Shown here: positions 1 to 8,574 of the stretch, one piece after another
Numbering within the stretch: position 1 is the first letter of the stretch
Layout: each line of letters begins with the position of its first letter
Assembly (NCBI RefSeq): GCF_000373105.1
Contig: NZ_KB890423.1
Location: forward strand, 62,001-126,000
Source: Neolewinella persica DSM 23188
GTDB taxonomy: Bacteria; Bacteroidota; Bacteroidia; Chitinophagales; Saprospiraceae
Direction: 5' to 3'
DNA: 64,000 bases
Notes under the pieces: model-generated
Told to the model about the DNA's origin: nothing
Databases searched by the model: none
Seen by the model: the letters and a program-made list of their open reading frames with translations, nothing else
Made by a program: the position numbers and the translations under genes

Positions 1-1374
1 ACCTTTGACGTGGTTTGCCCCGGAGACGAGACCGTGATCGCTTCCGTCGCCTGGGCAGGAAAGGCGGACACCGCTCGGGCATTGGAATCTGCCCAAAATG
101 GTTTCGAAACCTGGTCCGTCTTGCCGCTCACCGCCCGGCTTGATTGGATGGACAAGCTCCGAAATAAGATCTTGGAGCGCCGGGAATATTTACGCCACGC
201 CATCTCGAATGAGATGGGCAAAGTCTGGGCCGGTACCGACGAGGACCTCACCAGCATCACCAATTCTTTGCAATACTACGCCGACGAAATTCGGAAGCGT
301 GGAGACATTGAGATAAAGGACCGGGAAGGCACCCATCGTCACCGAATTGTGGATCAACCGCTTGGGGTTACGGTCGCTTTTCTGGCCTATAACTTCCCCT
401 TGTTGAATCTGGGGTTTAAGCTCGGACCGGCGCTAGCTACGGGCTGTTCCATCATAATAAAACCATCGGAGTTTTCACCACTCTCAGCTTACATTATCGG
501 AGAACTTTGCCACGAGATCGGCTTTCCTGCCGGCGTCATCACGATCCTTTGCGGAGACGTGAAGGAGGTGGGGGTCCCGCTATGTGAAAGCACTATTCCG
601 AAGCTTATTACCATGATTGGTTCTACGGAAACTGCCCAAAAACTCATTCAGCAAAGTAGTGCTACCTCCCTGAAACGCTTCAGTATGGAGTGCGGTGGCA
701 ACGCGCCTTTTATCGTCTGCGAAGACGCTGACCTGGAGGCTGCTATCAACCTCGGTGCAGCGCTGAAAACGGGCAATTCCGGTCAGATTTGCGTAGCTCC
801 GAACCGCTTCCTTGTTCACGAATCGGTCATCGATGATTTCACCGAAGGTATTCGAGCAAAGTTTGCCGCAACGAAAACCGGTTTCGGGGAAAGCGAACAA
901 CCTGATATGGGGCCGTTGACCAACCAGAGCTCAGTGGATAAAATAGCGGAAATTGTTCAGGAGGCGCGGGCGCAGGGTGCAAAGCTGGTTTTTGGAGGCA
1001 GGGCAATCGATCGGCCAGGGTATTACTTTGAGCCGACGATTCTTCGCCTCGACGATGCCCACGCCCCGGTACTTCAGCGGGAGATATTCGGACCGGTAGC
1101 TACCATCCTCCCTTTTTTTACCCGCGAGGAGGCGATCAAGATTGCCAATGACACTGATGGTGGCCTGGCTTCTTACGTCTTCACCAATGACCAGGGCAAT
1201 GCAGATCACTTTGCTGCCCGCCTCGAATTTGGGGAAGTCCAGATCAATGGCGTCAAGTACGACATCTATCTTCCACATGGCGGCATCAAGAACAGCGGTT
1301 TTGGGGTAGATTGCTCCGAATATGCACTTGATGATTACCTGATCCGGAAACGAGTCAGTCAGGCCATATCTTAA
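1..1374 (+). CDS. NAD(P)-dependent aldehyde dehydrogenase, 5' truncated by window edge (DauA-like candidate)
   Basis: The reading frame is open from base 1, so the true start lies outside the window; the first in-frame codons read TFDVVCPGDE. The protein is a classical ALDH: AYNFP replaces the usual PWNFP, the general-base motif is MECGGNAPF, the catalytic cysteine is in NSGQICVAPNR, and EIFGPVATI lies near the C-terminus. Family knowledge: such enzymes oxidise a sugar aldehyde or semialdehyde to its acid. It sits 4 nt before a 2-keto-3-deoxygalactonate kinase and upstream of a KDPG-type aldolase, so I infer 3,6-anhydro-D-galactose dehydrogenase (DauA-like) in carrageenan catabolism. A succinate-semialdehyde-type or other sugar aldehyde dehydrogenase is the alternative. 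The ALDH family is certain; the substrate is inferred from neighbours. Confidence 0.85.
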   Translation, partial: TFDVVCPGDETVIASVAWAGKADTARALESAQNGFETWSVLPLTARLDWMDKLRNKILERREYLRHAISNEMGKVWAGTDEDLTSITNSLQYYADEIRKRGDIEIKDREGTHRHRIVDQPLGVTVAFLAYNFPLLNLGFKLGPALATGCSIIIKPSEFSPLSAYIIGELCHEIGFPAGVITILCGDVKEVGVPLCESTIPKLITMIGSTETAQKLIQQSSATSLKRFSMECGGNAPFIVCEDADLEAAINLGAALKTGNSGQICVAPNRFLVHESVIDDFTEGIRAKFAATKTGFGESEQPDMGPLTNQSSVDKIAEIVQEARAQGAKLVFGGRAIDRPGYYFEPTILRLDDAHAPVLQREIFGPVATILPFFTREEAIKIANDTDGGLASYVFTNDQGNADHFAARLEFGEVQINGVKYDIYLPHGGIKNSGFGVDCSEYALDDYLIRKRVSQAIS

Positions 1375-1378
1375 CCTT

Positions 1379-2329
1379 ATGATTCTACCGACTCATTTCA
1401 TAAGTTGCGACTGGGGGACGACAAACTTTCGCCTGCGGTTAGTTGTCACCGATAGCCTGGCGGTCCTCGCCGAACGTACCACCGAACTCGGCGTGCGTGA
1501 GCTCAACGAACGGTTTAGGCTGAGTGGCGAATCCGACCGATGCTCCTTCTTTGTAGCTTACCTCCGTACTCAAATAGCTAAACTTCCCTCAGCACATCAC
1601 GGCGCTCCAATCGTGATCAGTGGAATGGCATCTGCCAATATTGGTATGCGGGACCTGGCTTATGGTAACTTACCTATCGGAGCCGAAGGAGCCAATTTCA
1701 TCTTCGAAGACCTCATTTCCTGGCCTGGTCAGCAAGTCCGGCTCATTTCAGGGATCAAAAGTGCCACGGGAATGATGCGTGGCGAAGAAACCCAGGCACT
1801 TGGCCTGCTGGAAATCATGAGTGGATCCAAAGATGGTGTCCTGCTTCTACCAGGTACCCATAGTAAACACCTCACTTTCGAGAATGACCAGTTTACTGAC
1901 TTCACCAGTTTTATGACAGGAGAGCTGTTTGAGATCATCTCTAAAAAGAGCATTTTGTCCAACTCCGTAGCACCAGGAGAATGGAATGTCCAGACGGGAG
2001 ACAGCTTTCGTGAAGGTGTCCGGCAAGGCTTCAAAAATGGGTTCTCCTCACATCTGTTTGCTATTCGGGCAGGTCAGGTACTGAGACAAACGGATGTAAC
2101 CGACAATTTCTACTTATTGAGTGGGTTGCTCATTGGAGATGAATTGGCACATTTGCCCCATGATCATGCTCAGAGGATTTATCTAGCTGGTTCTGGGCCA
2201 TTATTCCGGCTGTACCGGAACGCCCTGGAAATTACCGGCAACGCCAACCGGTTAATAGCCTATGATGATCAGGTAATTAGTGAAGCCCTATTGGCCGGAC
2301 AACGAGAAATATTGCAGCGTGATGCATGA
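1379..2329 (+). CDS. dgoK: 2-dehydro-3-deoxygalactonokinase (DgoK/DauC family)
   Basis: This cytoplasmic kinase of 316 residues has no signal peptide. The N-terminus holds the ATPase phosphate-binding motif CDWGTTNFRLRL, and the later motifs VISGMASANIGMRD, SGIKSATGMMRGEETQ and LPGTHSKHL are typical of the DgoK family. Length is normal (about 300). The reaction phosphorylates 2-keto-3-deoxy-galactonate at O6. It starts 4 nt after the aldehyde dehydrogenase stop and is followed 70 nt later by the matching aldolase, so the three form one catabolic operon. In carrageenan degraders the equivalent step (DauC) follows DauA and the cycloisomerase DauB; no DauB is visible in the window. Plain galactonate catabolism is the alternative role. 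Confidence 0.88.
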   Translation: MILPTHFISCDWGTTNFRLRLVVTDSLAVLAERTTELGVRELNERFRLSGESDRCSFFVAYLRTQIAKLPSAHHGAPIVISGMASANIGMRDLAYGNLPIGAEGANFIFEDLISWPGQQVRLISGIKSATGMMRGEETQALGLLEIMSGSKDGVLLLPGTHSKHLTFENDQFTDFTSFMTGELFEIISKKSILSNSVAPGEWNVQTGDSFREGVRQGFKNGFSSHLFAIRAGQVLRQTDVTDNFYLLSGLLIGDELAHLPHDHAQRIYLAGSGPLFRLYRNALEITGNANRLIAYDDQVISEALLAGQREILQRDA

Positions 2330-2399
2330 GCTGAAATATCCACCTACAGCGCCCTGATAAATCCCCTGACCTAACCTGTAATAAAAAACCTACACTTCC

Positions 2400-3032
2400 A
2401 TGAACCACGCCACTTTCTCTTGGGATATTTTTAATGCTACTCCCGTCGTCGCCATTCTACGTGGCCAGTCTATTCCTACCTGTGTCAGGATCGCCAAAAC
2501 CTTAAAATCTAACGGTTTTGGCACCCTGGAAGTCACGATGAATACGCCGGATGTTGCTGAAATAATTGCTGAATTACATGATCGCTTTCCCGACCTCAAT
2601 GTTGGGGCTGGCACGGTGTGTAACCTTGCGGAACTTGAAGTAGCCCTGGGAGCTGGTTCAAGTTTCATTGTCACACCGATCATTGACGAAGCGGTGATCA
2701 CCACCTGTGTAAAACTGGGCGTTCCTGTTTTTCCTGGCGCTTATACGCCCACCGAAATTTATAAAGCCTGGAGCCTGGGGGCTTCAGCCGTGAAGGTGTT
2801 TCCGGCAGGCCAGTTAGGGGTCAAATACATCAAGGATTTGAGTGGGCCGCTGCCGCAGGTCAAATTGGTGCCCACCGGCGGGGTATCGCTTTCCAACATC
2901 CGTTCCTTCTTTGAGGCCGGAGTTGCCGGGGTAGGGATGGGGAGTTCTTTGTTAGATAATAGGCTGATCGCAGAAGGGGATTTCGAAGGGCTGGGAAGGC
3001 ACTTTCAGGCTATTCGGGAACAGATCATTTAG
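2400..3032 (+). CDS. KDPG/KDPGal aldolase (Eda/DgoA/DauD family)
   Basis: A class I aldolase of 210 residues, the normal family length. Visible motifs are PVVAILRG at the N-terminus, GTLEVTMNTP, VGAGTVCN, the Schiff-base lysine in SAVKVFPAGQLG, and the phosphate-binding LVPTGGVS. It cleaves 2-keto-3-deoxy-6-phospho-gluconate or -galactonate to pyruvate and glyceraldehyde-3-phosphate. Placement directly after the deoxygalactonate kinase favours the galactonate epimer (DauD role). The family cannot be split by substrate from sequence alone. The start ATG follows a 70-nt gap with no clear ribosome-binding site, as is usual in Bacteroidota. No terminator is obvious before SusC. Confidence 0.9.
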   Translation: MNHATFSWDIFNATPVVAILRGQSIPTCVRIAKTLKSNGFGTLEVTMNTPDVAEIIAELHDRFPDLNVGAGTVCNLAELEVALGAGSSFIVTPIIDEAVITTCVKLGVPVFPGAYTPTEIYKAWSLGASAVKVFPAGQLGVKYIKDLSGPLPQVKLVPTGGVSLSNIRSFFEAGVAGVGMGSSLLDNRLIAEGDFEGLGRHFQAIREQII

Positions 3033-3090
3033 TATTGCGGTAGCCGCGCCTGAATACCCATATGTGTTACTAATGACCAACTACCCCTAA

Positions 3091-3159
3091 ATCGGGTAAA
3101 GGACGATGGTTTCAGGTTAAAATGCGGCTATATACCAGCAGGAAAGACTCGTTGCTTTG
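3091..3159 (+). promoter_or_regulatory. Candidate operator and promoter upstream of susC 1
   Basis: Two similar half-sites, GGGTAA at 3094 and GGTTAA at 3115, are spaced exactly 21 nt apart. The second runs into AAAATGCGGC, and TTGCTTTG at 3152-3159 resembles the Bacteroidota -7 element (TAnnTTTG). A block with the same core (AGGGTTAAAATACGG) lies before the first GH127 gene, and a 21-nt direct repeat also occurs at 24452/24473. Spaced direct repeats of this kind suit the AraC-type output domain of the hybrid two-component regulator at 24734-28753. This is inference from pattern only. Confidence 0.35.
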
Positions 3160-3279
3160 TAAAGTCAAGCAGCAACAGCGGAAAAGCTGATGCTCAGAGT
3201 GCCACATATGGTTCGGAAGTATTTTCTAACGGACCAGTATAAAGCCCTCTTGTACGCTCACTTTTTTAACAACCAGTCG

Positions 3280-6200
3280 ATGAAATACATGCAAACTCCC
3301 CTGTGGAAAACAGTGCTTCCACCCAATGCACGGAGGACGAAAAAACGCCCCCTGCTGCAAGTCGCATTCCTTCTTTTATTCTTATTCTTTTACCTGCCGT
3401 CAGTAGTTGCAGGCTCACCTATGCTACCGCTTACGGTTACTGGATCCGTTGTCGATGACGACGGTCCGCTGATTGGCGTAAATATTATCGTTAAGGGCTC
3501 CACCGAAGCGGGGAACCTGATTGGAACAGTTACGGACTTCGATGGCAATTTCAGTATTGATGTACCCGAAAACAACTCGATATTGATCTTTACCTATACA
3601 GGGTACGATACCCAGGAAGTACCCGTTGGCGGACGCTCCGTAATTGACCTGAAATTATCCTCCAACAGTGAAGTATTGGAGGAGGTGGTCGTGATTGGCT
3701 ACACCACCCGTAAAAAGGGAGAACTGACCGGCTCAGTTAGTTCGATCAGTTCCAAGGAGATTGAGACTATTTCCACCGGGAACATTACCAAGGGTATGGC
3801 CGGGCGGGTTTCCGGTCTGATCATTAATGACCGTGGCGGCTACCCAGGTGATGACGGTGCCGATGCGGTCAGCATCCTTATTCGTGGTCAGGCGACCTTG
3901 GGCAACAACTCCCCGCTCATCGTAGTGGACGGCGTACCGACCAACAGCTTCTCCTTTCTGGCACCGGGAGACATTGAAACCTTTACCGTACTGAAAGATG
4001 CTGCGGCCGCCATTTACGGTGCTCGGGCCGCAAACGGGGTTATTCTGATCACCACTAAGCGCGGTAAAGCCGGTAAACCCAAGCTAAATTTCAGCACGAC
4101 CAACACCTTCTCGGGGTTCACTCGCGTGATGGACATGATGAACTCATCGCAGTTCGCCGAATACCAGAACGATTACAACGAACGTGAAGGCAATCCGCTG
4201 AACTACTCCGAACAGGATATTGCCAACTACCGGTCCGGTAACGACCCGATCAACTACCCCAATACCAACTGGTATGACCTGACGATGAAGGATCTTTCCT
4301 TTGAGACCCGGAACAGCCTTTCCGTCTCTGGTGGAGATGAGGGCGTCAAGTACTTCGTAAGTGGTAACCATTTTGATCAGGACGGACTCTTCCGTTCCGA
4401 CGCACTTGGATTCAAGCAGTACCAGCTTCGGTCCAATATTGATGTTAAGATCAACGACTACATTAGTTTGGGCGTTGATCTGTCCGGTATTCAGGGCCAG
4501 CGCCGCCAACCGGGAGCCCCGTCCGGCATAATTCATAAAGCGTTGCAGGTAACCGAGCCTACCCGTGTAGGCCAGTACCCCAACGGCCTGTATGGTGTGG
4601 CTGGAGAAAACGGAACTAATCCTGCCGTGCTGGCCAGCAATGCCAGCGGGTTTCAGGACCGGAGAAACTCCGAACTCCGTTCTCGTTTTACCGCCGACAT
4701 CAACCTTGGCTTTATTACCGAAGGGCTTAGCCTCCGGGGCAATGCTACCTTCCTTCAGCGTTCCTACGATACTAAACTTTTCCGCGATACCTGGACGGTT
4801 TACGACTTCAATGAGAACTCTGGTGAATACGATCCCATCAACGGTTTTGACTTTAATGCAGGTAACTTCCTAAGCGTAGAAGATTCCTACTTCAAGTTCA
4901 ATGAGGAGTACTACAGCGCACAGCTGAACTACAGAAAGGAGATCGGCAAAAACACCATCAGCGGGTTTGTCGCGACCGAACGGATTACCAATCGTTCGGA
5001 GTCCTTTGAGGCCTACAAGCGGGACCTCATTTCTGCTGAACAGCCTTCGCTTTTCGCGGGTTCTGATGACGGGCAACGCAGCACCGGTGTCTCTACGGAA
5101 TCTGCCCGCCTGAACTACTTTGGCTCCATTTCATACAACTATGACCGCAGGTACCTGATTGATGTTACCTTACGACGCGACGGCTCCAGCAACTTTGCTG
5201 CGGGCAACCGTTTTGGCACCTTTCCCGGTATTTCTCTCGGCTGGGCCATCTCGGAAGAGGCTTTCATGGGTGGCATAAAGGGGGACTGGCTGTCTAACCT
5301 GAAGCTGCGTGCCTCCTGGGCGCAATTGGGCAACGACCTCATTCCTGGTTTCCAGTTTCTTACCCAGTACCTCTATGGTGGTGGTAGCCCCGGCAACCGG
5401 AATTACTACATCTTTGGAGAAAACCCAACGCAGTACAACTCTTTCTTCAACTCGAATACGCCGAATCCGGACATCACTTGGGAAAAGGCCGACAACCGGA
5501 ACCTCGGCTTAAACTTCGCCTTGTTTGAATATAAGTTGACGGGTAACGCCAATTACTTCATGCAGAAGCGGACAGATATCCTGATCCGTCGCAACGCCTC
5601 AGTTCCGGACTTTACGGCCCTGGAGCTTCCCCAGGAGAACCTGGGTGAAGTGGACAGCCGTGGTTTCGAACTGGAACTGGCTTACCGCAATAGTACCAGC
5701 AGAGGGCTTACCTACAACTTCGGCGGTAACCTGACGAAGACGAGTAACGAAGTCGTCTTCCTGGATGAACCAGCAGATGTACCGGAATGGCGCCAGCGGG
5801 AAGGCTTCCCGATCAATTCCTTTGTGCTGTACCCCAGCAACGGTCTGTTCCGGACCCAGGCCGAGGTAGACGCTGCCGAGGTAAAACTTCCCGGTACTCT
5901 GCCTGGCGATGTACGCTATATTGACACCGATGGTGATGGCGAAATCACCGGCAACGACCAGGTACGCCGCTACACTTCTCCAACTCCGACTTTGACCTAT
6001 GGCTTCTTCGGAGGAATCTCCTACAAGAACCTCGACCTCAACTTCCTCCTGCAGGGGCAGGGAGGGGCCGACATTGAAGTGCGCTACGATAACGAAGGCA
6101 ACCGCCCCGCTTTCCTGGCCGATCGCTGGACGCCTGAAACACCCAATGGGACCTACCCACGCGCCTTCGGCCTCGATGATACCTACAACGCCAAGCTAAG

Positions 6201-6438
6201 TGACGTCTGGATTCGTGATGCTGATTTCATCCGCCTCAAGCAACTTGAACTGGCCTACAGCATCCCGACCAACACCATCTCGTTTGCTTCCATTCGCGTG
6301 TTCGTTCGGGGCACCAACCTAATCACCATTGATAAGATCAAAGACGTAGACCCTGAGCAGTCCCGTTACTACAACTTCACGGACGGCCTCTATGCTCCCC
6401 TCAAGTCTTATTCCTTCGGCGCCACCATTCAATTATAA
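3280..6438 (+). CDS. SusC/RagA-family TonB-dependent outer-membrane transporter 1
   Basis: The outer-membrane barrel of a SusCD glycan importer. From the chosen ATG (3280) the protein is about 1052 residues. A signal peptide with hydrophobic core LLQVAFLLLFLFFYLPS comes first. A carboxypeptidase-regulatory-like domain follows (VTGSVVDDDGPLIGVN, GTVTDFDGNFSI, FTYTGYDTQ), then the SusC linker LEEVVVIGYT, the plug domain (IRGQATLGNNSPLIVVDGVP; LKDAAAAIYGARAANGVI) and the barrel ending SYSFGATIQL. The in-frame ATG at 3190 would put 30 extra residues before the signal peptide, so 3280 is preferred. The partner SusD follows within about 60 nt. The neighbouring carrageenan-type enzymes suggest import of sulfated galacto-oligosaccharides. 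Confidence 0.93.
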   Translation: MKYMQTPLWKTVLPPNARRTKKRPLLQVAFLLLFLFFYLPSVVAGSPMLPLTVTGSVVDDDGPLIGVNIIVKGSTEAGNLIGTVTDFDGNFSIDVPENNSILIFTYTGYDTQEVPVGGRSVIDLKLSSNSEVLEEVVVIGYTTRKKGELTGSVSSISSKEIETISTGNITKGMAGRVSGLIINDRGGYPGDDGADAVSILIRGQATLGNNSPLIVVDGVPTNSFSFLAPGDIETFTVLKDAAAAIYGARAANGVILITTKRGKAGKPKLNFSTTNTFSGFTRVMDMMNSSQFAEYQNDYNEREGNPLNYSEQDIANYRSGNDPINYPNTNWYDLTMKDLSFETRNSLSVSGGDEGVKYFVSGNHFDQDGLFRSDALGFKQYQLRSNIDVKINDYISLGVDLSGIQGQRRQPGAPSGIIHKALQVTEPTRVGQYPNGLYGVAGENGTNPAVLASNASGFQDRRNSELRSRFTADINLGFITEGLSLRGNATFLQRSYDTKLFRDTWTVYDFNENSGEYDPINGFDFNAGNFLSVEDSYFKFNEEYYSAQLNYRKEIGKNTISGFVATERITNRSESFEAYKRDLISAEQPSLFAGSDDGQRSTGVSTESARLNYFGSISYNYDRRYLIDVTLRRDGSSNFAAGNRFGTFPGISLGWAISEEAFMGGIKGDWLSNLKLRASWAQLGNDLIPGFQFLTQYLYGGGSPGNRNYYIFGENPTQYNSFFNSNTPNPDITWEKADNRNLGLNFALFEYKLTGNANYFMQKRTDILIRRNASVPDFTALELPQENLGEVDSRGFELELAYRNSTSRGLTYNFGGNLTKTSNEVVFLDEPADVPEWRQREGFPINSFVLYPSNGLFRTQAEVDAAEVKLPGTLPGDVRYIDTDGDGEITGNDQVRRYTSPTPTLTYGFFGGISYKNLDLNFLLQGQGGADIEVRYDNEGNRPAFLADRWTPETPNGTYPRAFGLDDTYNAKLSDVWIRDADFIRLKQLELAYSIPTNTISFASIRVFVRGTNLITIDKIKDVDPEQSRYYNFTDGLYAPLKSYSFGATIQL

Positions 6439-6498
6439 GCGCTTATGCGGGAAATGGCCAGAGGCTGGTTCCCGCACAAGCACCCAATTATCAATATC

Positions 6499-8211
6499 AT
6501 GCAACAATTCAAGATAAAACTCATCCTGCTTGCGCTGGTCCTGATCGGCACTTTCGGCTGTGAAAAGGACATCCTAGAGACTCGTCCGGGCAATACTTAC
6601 TCTGAGGCGGACATTTACGCCAACATCGATCTTACCCAGAGCCTTGTTGATTACACCTACAACGTCACTGAAAACTGGGGGCTCAATGTAGACAACTGGT
6701 GGACCCGCCGTATCGGCATCGAGAACGCTTCTGACGAGACCTGGTTCCATTTCGTACCACAGGGCTACCGGATTACCCGTGGCCAGATTCAGCCCAACAA
6801 TATGGGATTCTGGACCCAGAAATGGAGCCAGTACTATCGCTACATCGGTACGGCCAACGACTTCCTTAGCAAGATTGACCAAAGCCCGGTGGCACAGTCC
6901 GACCCCGAACGCGTTGCCACCCTCAAAGGGGAGATGAAATACTTGCGTGCAAATGCTTATGCCCGGCTGATTAACCTCTTTGGAGGTGTACCATTGTTCG
7001 ACACGCCATTCGAATTAACGGATGATTTCAATATTCCACGGGCCGCTTACCAGGAGTGCGTCGATTTCATCGTACGCGAATTAGACGAAGCAGTTGGGCT
7101 ATTGCCCGCCGGCCCCCGCAACGGGGTTGAATTCGGGAGAGTATCACGCGGAGCTTGCCTGGCTATGAAATCACGTGTGTTGCTCTATGCCGCCAGCGAA
7201 CTTCATGACCCCGCCACGGCACCGAACGGCCCCTTGTACGATTACGATAAATCCAACAAATGGCAGGAGGCCGCCGACGCTGCCAAAGCCGTAATTGACC
7301 TGAACGAATACAGTTTGGTCCCGGTAACGACGGCAGATGATTATCAGAAGTTGTTCCTTACCCCCAATAGCGAACTGATTTTCGCCCGGCCTTTCAGCCC
7401 TGACTTCGCTAACACGCCCGGCGATTTCAATACCCTTCCCGATAAGGCGCAGTCGCCAGTCGGTGCCGGCGGGTGGGGCCTGAGTAATCCTACGCACAAC
7501 TTCGTTCAGGATTTCAAGATGGCCAATGGCCTGCGCATCGATGCAGCGGGCAGTGGTTATGATGATGCAGACCTTTACACTAACCGGGAACTCCGTTTTT
7601 ATGCTAATATCCTCTACCAGGGAGCTTCCTTTAAAGGGAATGAACTGGAATATTGGTCTCCCGGTGGGACAGAAAGCCGGGAGGCTCCCGGGCCCAACCA
7701 TTACGCCGCTACGGGCTATAACCAACGTAAATTCCTCGATGAATCGATCGTGATCGACCAGGAGCAATCGGCCAGCCGTCCGTATCCGCTGGCGCGCCTG
7801 CCGGAGATCTACCTCAACTATGCTGAGGCACTCTATCACCTCGGTCGGGAGCCAGAGGCCCGTACTTATGTCAACCTGGTAGCCGGCCGCGTCGGCCTGC
7901 CGGAAATTACCACCTCCGGTGAGGCTTTGCTGGAAGACATACAGTATGAACGGCAGATGGAATTGTTCGTGGAAGGGCACCGCTTCTTCGATACCCGCCG
8001 CTGGATGATGGCCGACAGGATGAACGAAGACATCATGGGAATACAGTGGGAAAAGCGAAATGCCGCCGGAGAACTGGACCCATCTGGTGCGCTGACGCGC
8101 CTAGGCCCGCTGCTCATCGAAGACCGAATGTTTAACCCTACGTTCTACTACCTCCCCATCCCTTTTGCCGAAGTGGAGAAGGCCGGACTGGAGCAGAATT
8201 TTGGCTACTGA
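6499..8211 (+). CDS. SusD/RagB-family surface glycan-binding lipoprotein 1
   Basis: The partner of the SusC barrel just upstream. The start at 6499 gives a clean lipoprotein signal, MQQFKIKLILLALVLIGTFG followed by Cys (CEKD); the earlier in-frame ATG at 6445 would add 18 charged residues. SusD features are the early helical segment, the TPR-like stretch LRANAYARLINLFGGVPLFD, and the C-terminal part with LPEIYLNYAEALYHLG, ERQMELFVEGHRFFDTRRW and the closing YYLPIPFAEVEKA. Length (570) is typical. It should sit on the cell surface as the lid of the SusC pore and bind the glycan. A terminator-like hairpin lies 37 nt downstream, so the operon probably ends here. Confidence 0.92.
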   Translation: MQQFKIKLILLALVLIGTFGCEKDILETRPGNTYSEADIYANIDLTQSLVDYTYNVTENWGLNVDNWWTRRIGIENASDETWFHFVPQGYRITRGQIQPNNMGFWTQKWSQYYRYIGTANDFLSKIDQSPVAQSDPERVATLKGEMKYLRANAYARLINLFGGVPLFDTPFELTDDFNIPRAAYQECVDFIVRELDEAVGLLPAGPRNGVEFGRVSRGACLAMKSRVLLYAASELHDPATAPNGPLYDYDKSNKWQEAADAAKAVIDLNEYSLVPVTTADDYQKLFLTPNSELIFARPFSPDFANTPGDFNTLPDKAQSPVGAGGWGLSNPTHNFVQDFKMANGLRIDAAGSGYDDADLYTNRELRFYANILYQGASFKGNELEYWSPGGTESREAPGPNHYAATGYNQRKFLDESIVIDQEQSASRPYPLARLPEIYLNYAEALYHLGREPEARTYVNLVAGRVGLPEITTSGEALLEDIQYERQMELFVEGHRFFDTRRWMMADRMNEDIMGIQWEKRNAAGELDPSGALTRLGPLLIEDRMFNPTFYYLPIPFAEVEKAGLEQNFGY

Positions 8212-8247
8212 TGAATAGTTGATTGTAAAATACTAGTGAATTGGTTG

Positions 8248-8283
8248 GCGCGTAGTGGATAAGCATCTGCTATGCGCTTTTTT
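8248..8283 (+). terminator. Likely intrinsic terminator after SusD 1
   Basis: GCGCGTAG at 8248-8255 pairs with CTATGCGC at 8270-8277 (one G-U pair), followed at once by six T residues. It lies 37 nt after the SusD stop codon, on the coding strand. Confidence 0.7.
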
Positions 8284-8336
8284 GTAGACACCGAGCTGAA
8301 GATATGCGCACTTACTCCTTGCTCCTCCAACTTCCC

Positions 8337-8355
8337 ATGCACCTGCGGCTGCGCC
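8337..8355 (+). repeat. Dispersed GC-rich repeat, copy 1
   Basis: ATGCACCTGCGGCTGCGCC differs at a few bases from the family consensus TTTGCACCTGCGGCCCCGCC, which recurs through the window. Confidence 0.6.
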
Positions 8356-8430
8356 TGAATCTTCAGACCTCAATTCCACCATAAATCAGTTTCAGTATCA
8401 TTTTGCAGCCAATAAGCGGGACAAACCCCA

Positions 8431-8456
8431 TTTAGGGTTAAAATACGGTCACTACC
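8431..8456 (+). promoter_or_regulatory. Candidate operator upstream of the GH127 operon
   Basis: The stretch with core AGGGTTAAAATACGG and a following CTACCAGG matches the block before susC 1 (AGGTTAAAATGCGGCTA, then TACCAG) with few changes. Shared regulation of importer and enzymes by the local hybrid two-component system is inferred. Confidence 0.3.
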
Positions 8457-8574
8457 AGGCAAACGTCTGCTACTCCTGCTTGATCTGAAGGCATAAATTT
8501 GTGTCCGGGAGCAAGATCAATGAATCTCGCTTATCCCAGCTATTACCAAATTGATCAGCGTCGAATTATTGCAA

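Larger units (their letters stand above)
8212..8574. other. Intergenic region between SusD 1 and first GH127
   Basis: About 360 bases without a gene. It contains a hairpin with a T-run (8248-8283), one copy of the dispersed GC-rich repeat (8337-8355), and a block at 8431-8456 (TTTAGGGTTAAAATACGG) nearly matching the one upstream of susC 1. TAAATTTG at 8494-8501 fits the Bacteroidota -7 consensus TAnnTTTG. Together these suggest that the SusCD transcript ends here and a separately controlled GH127/MFS/sulfatase transcript begins. Confidence 0.5.

Noticed and set aside
3190-3279. Longer N-terminus for SusC 1 from the ATG at 3190
   Set aside because: It would put 30 residues before a normal signal peptide, and the start at 3280 fits export better.
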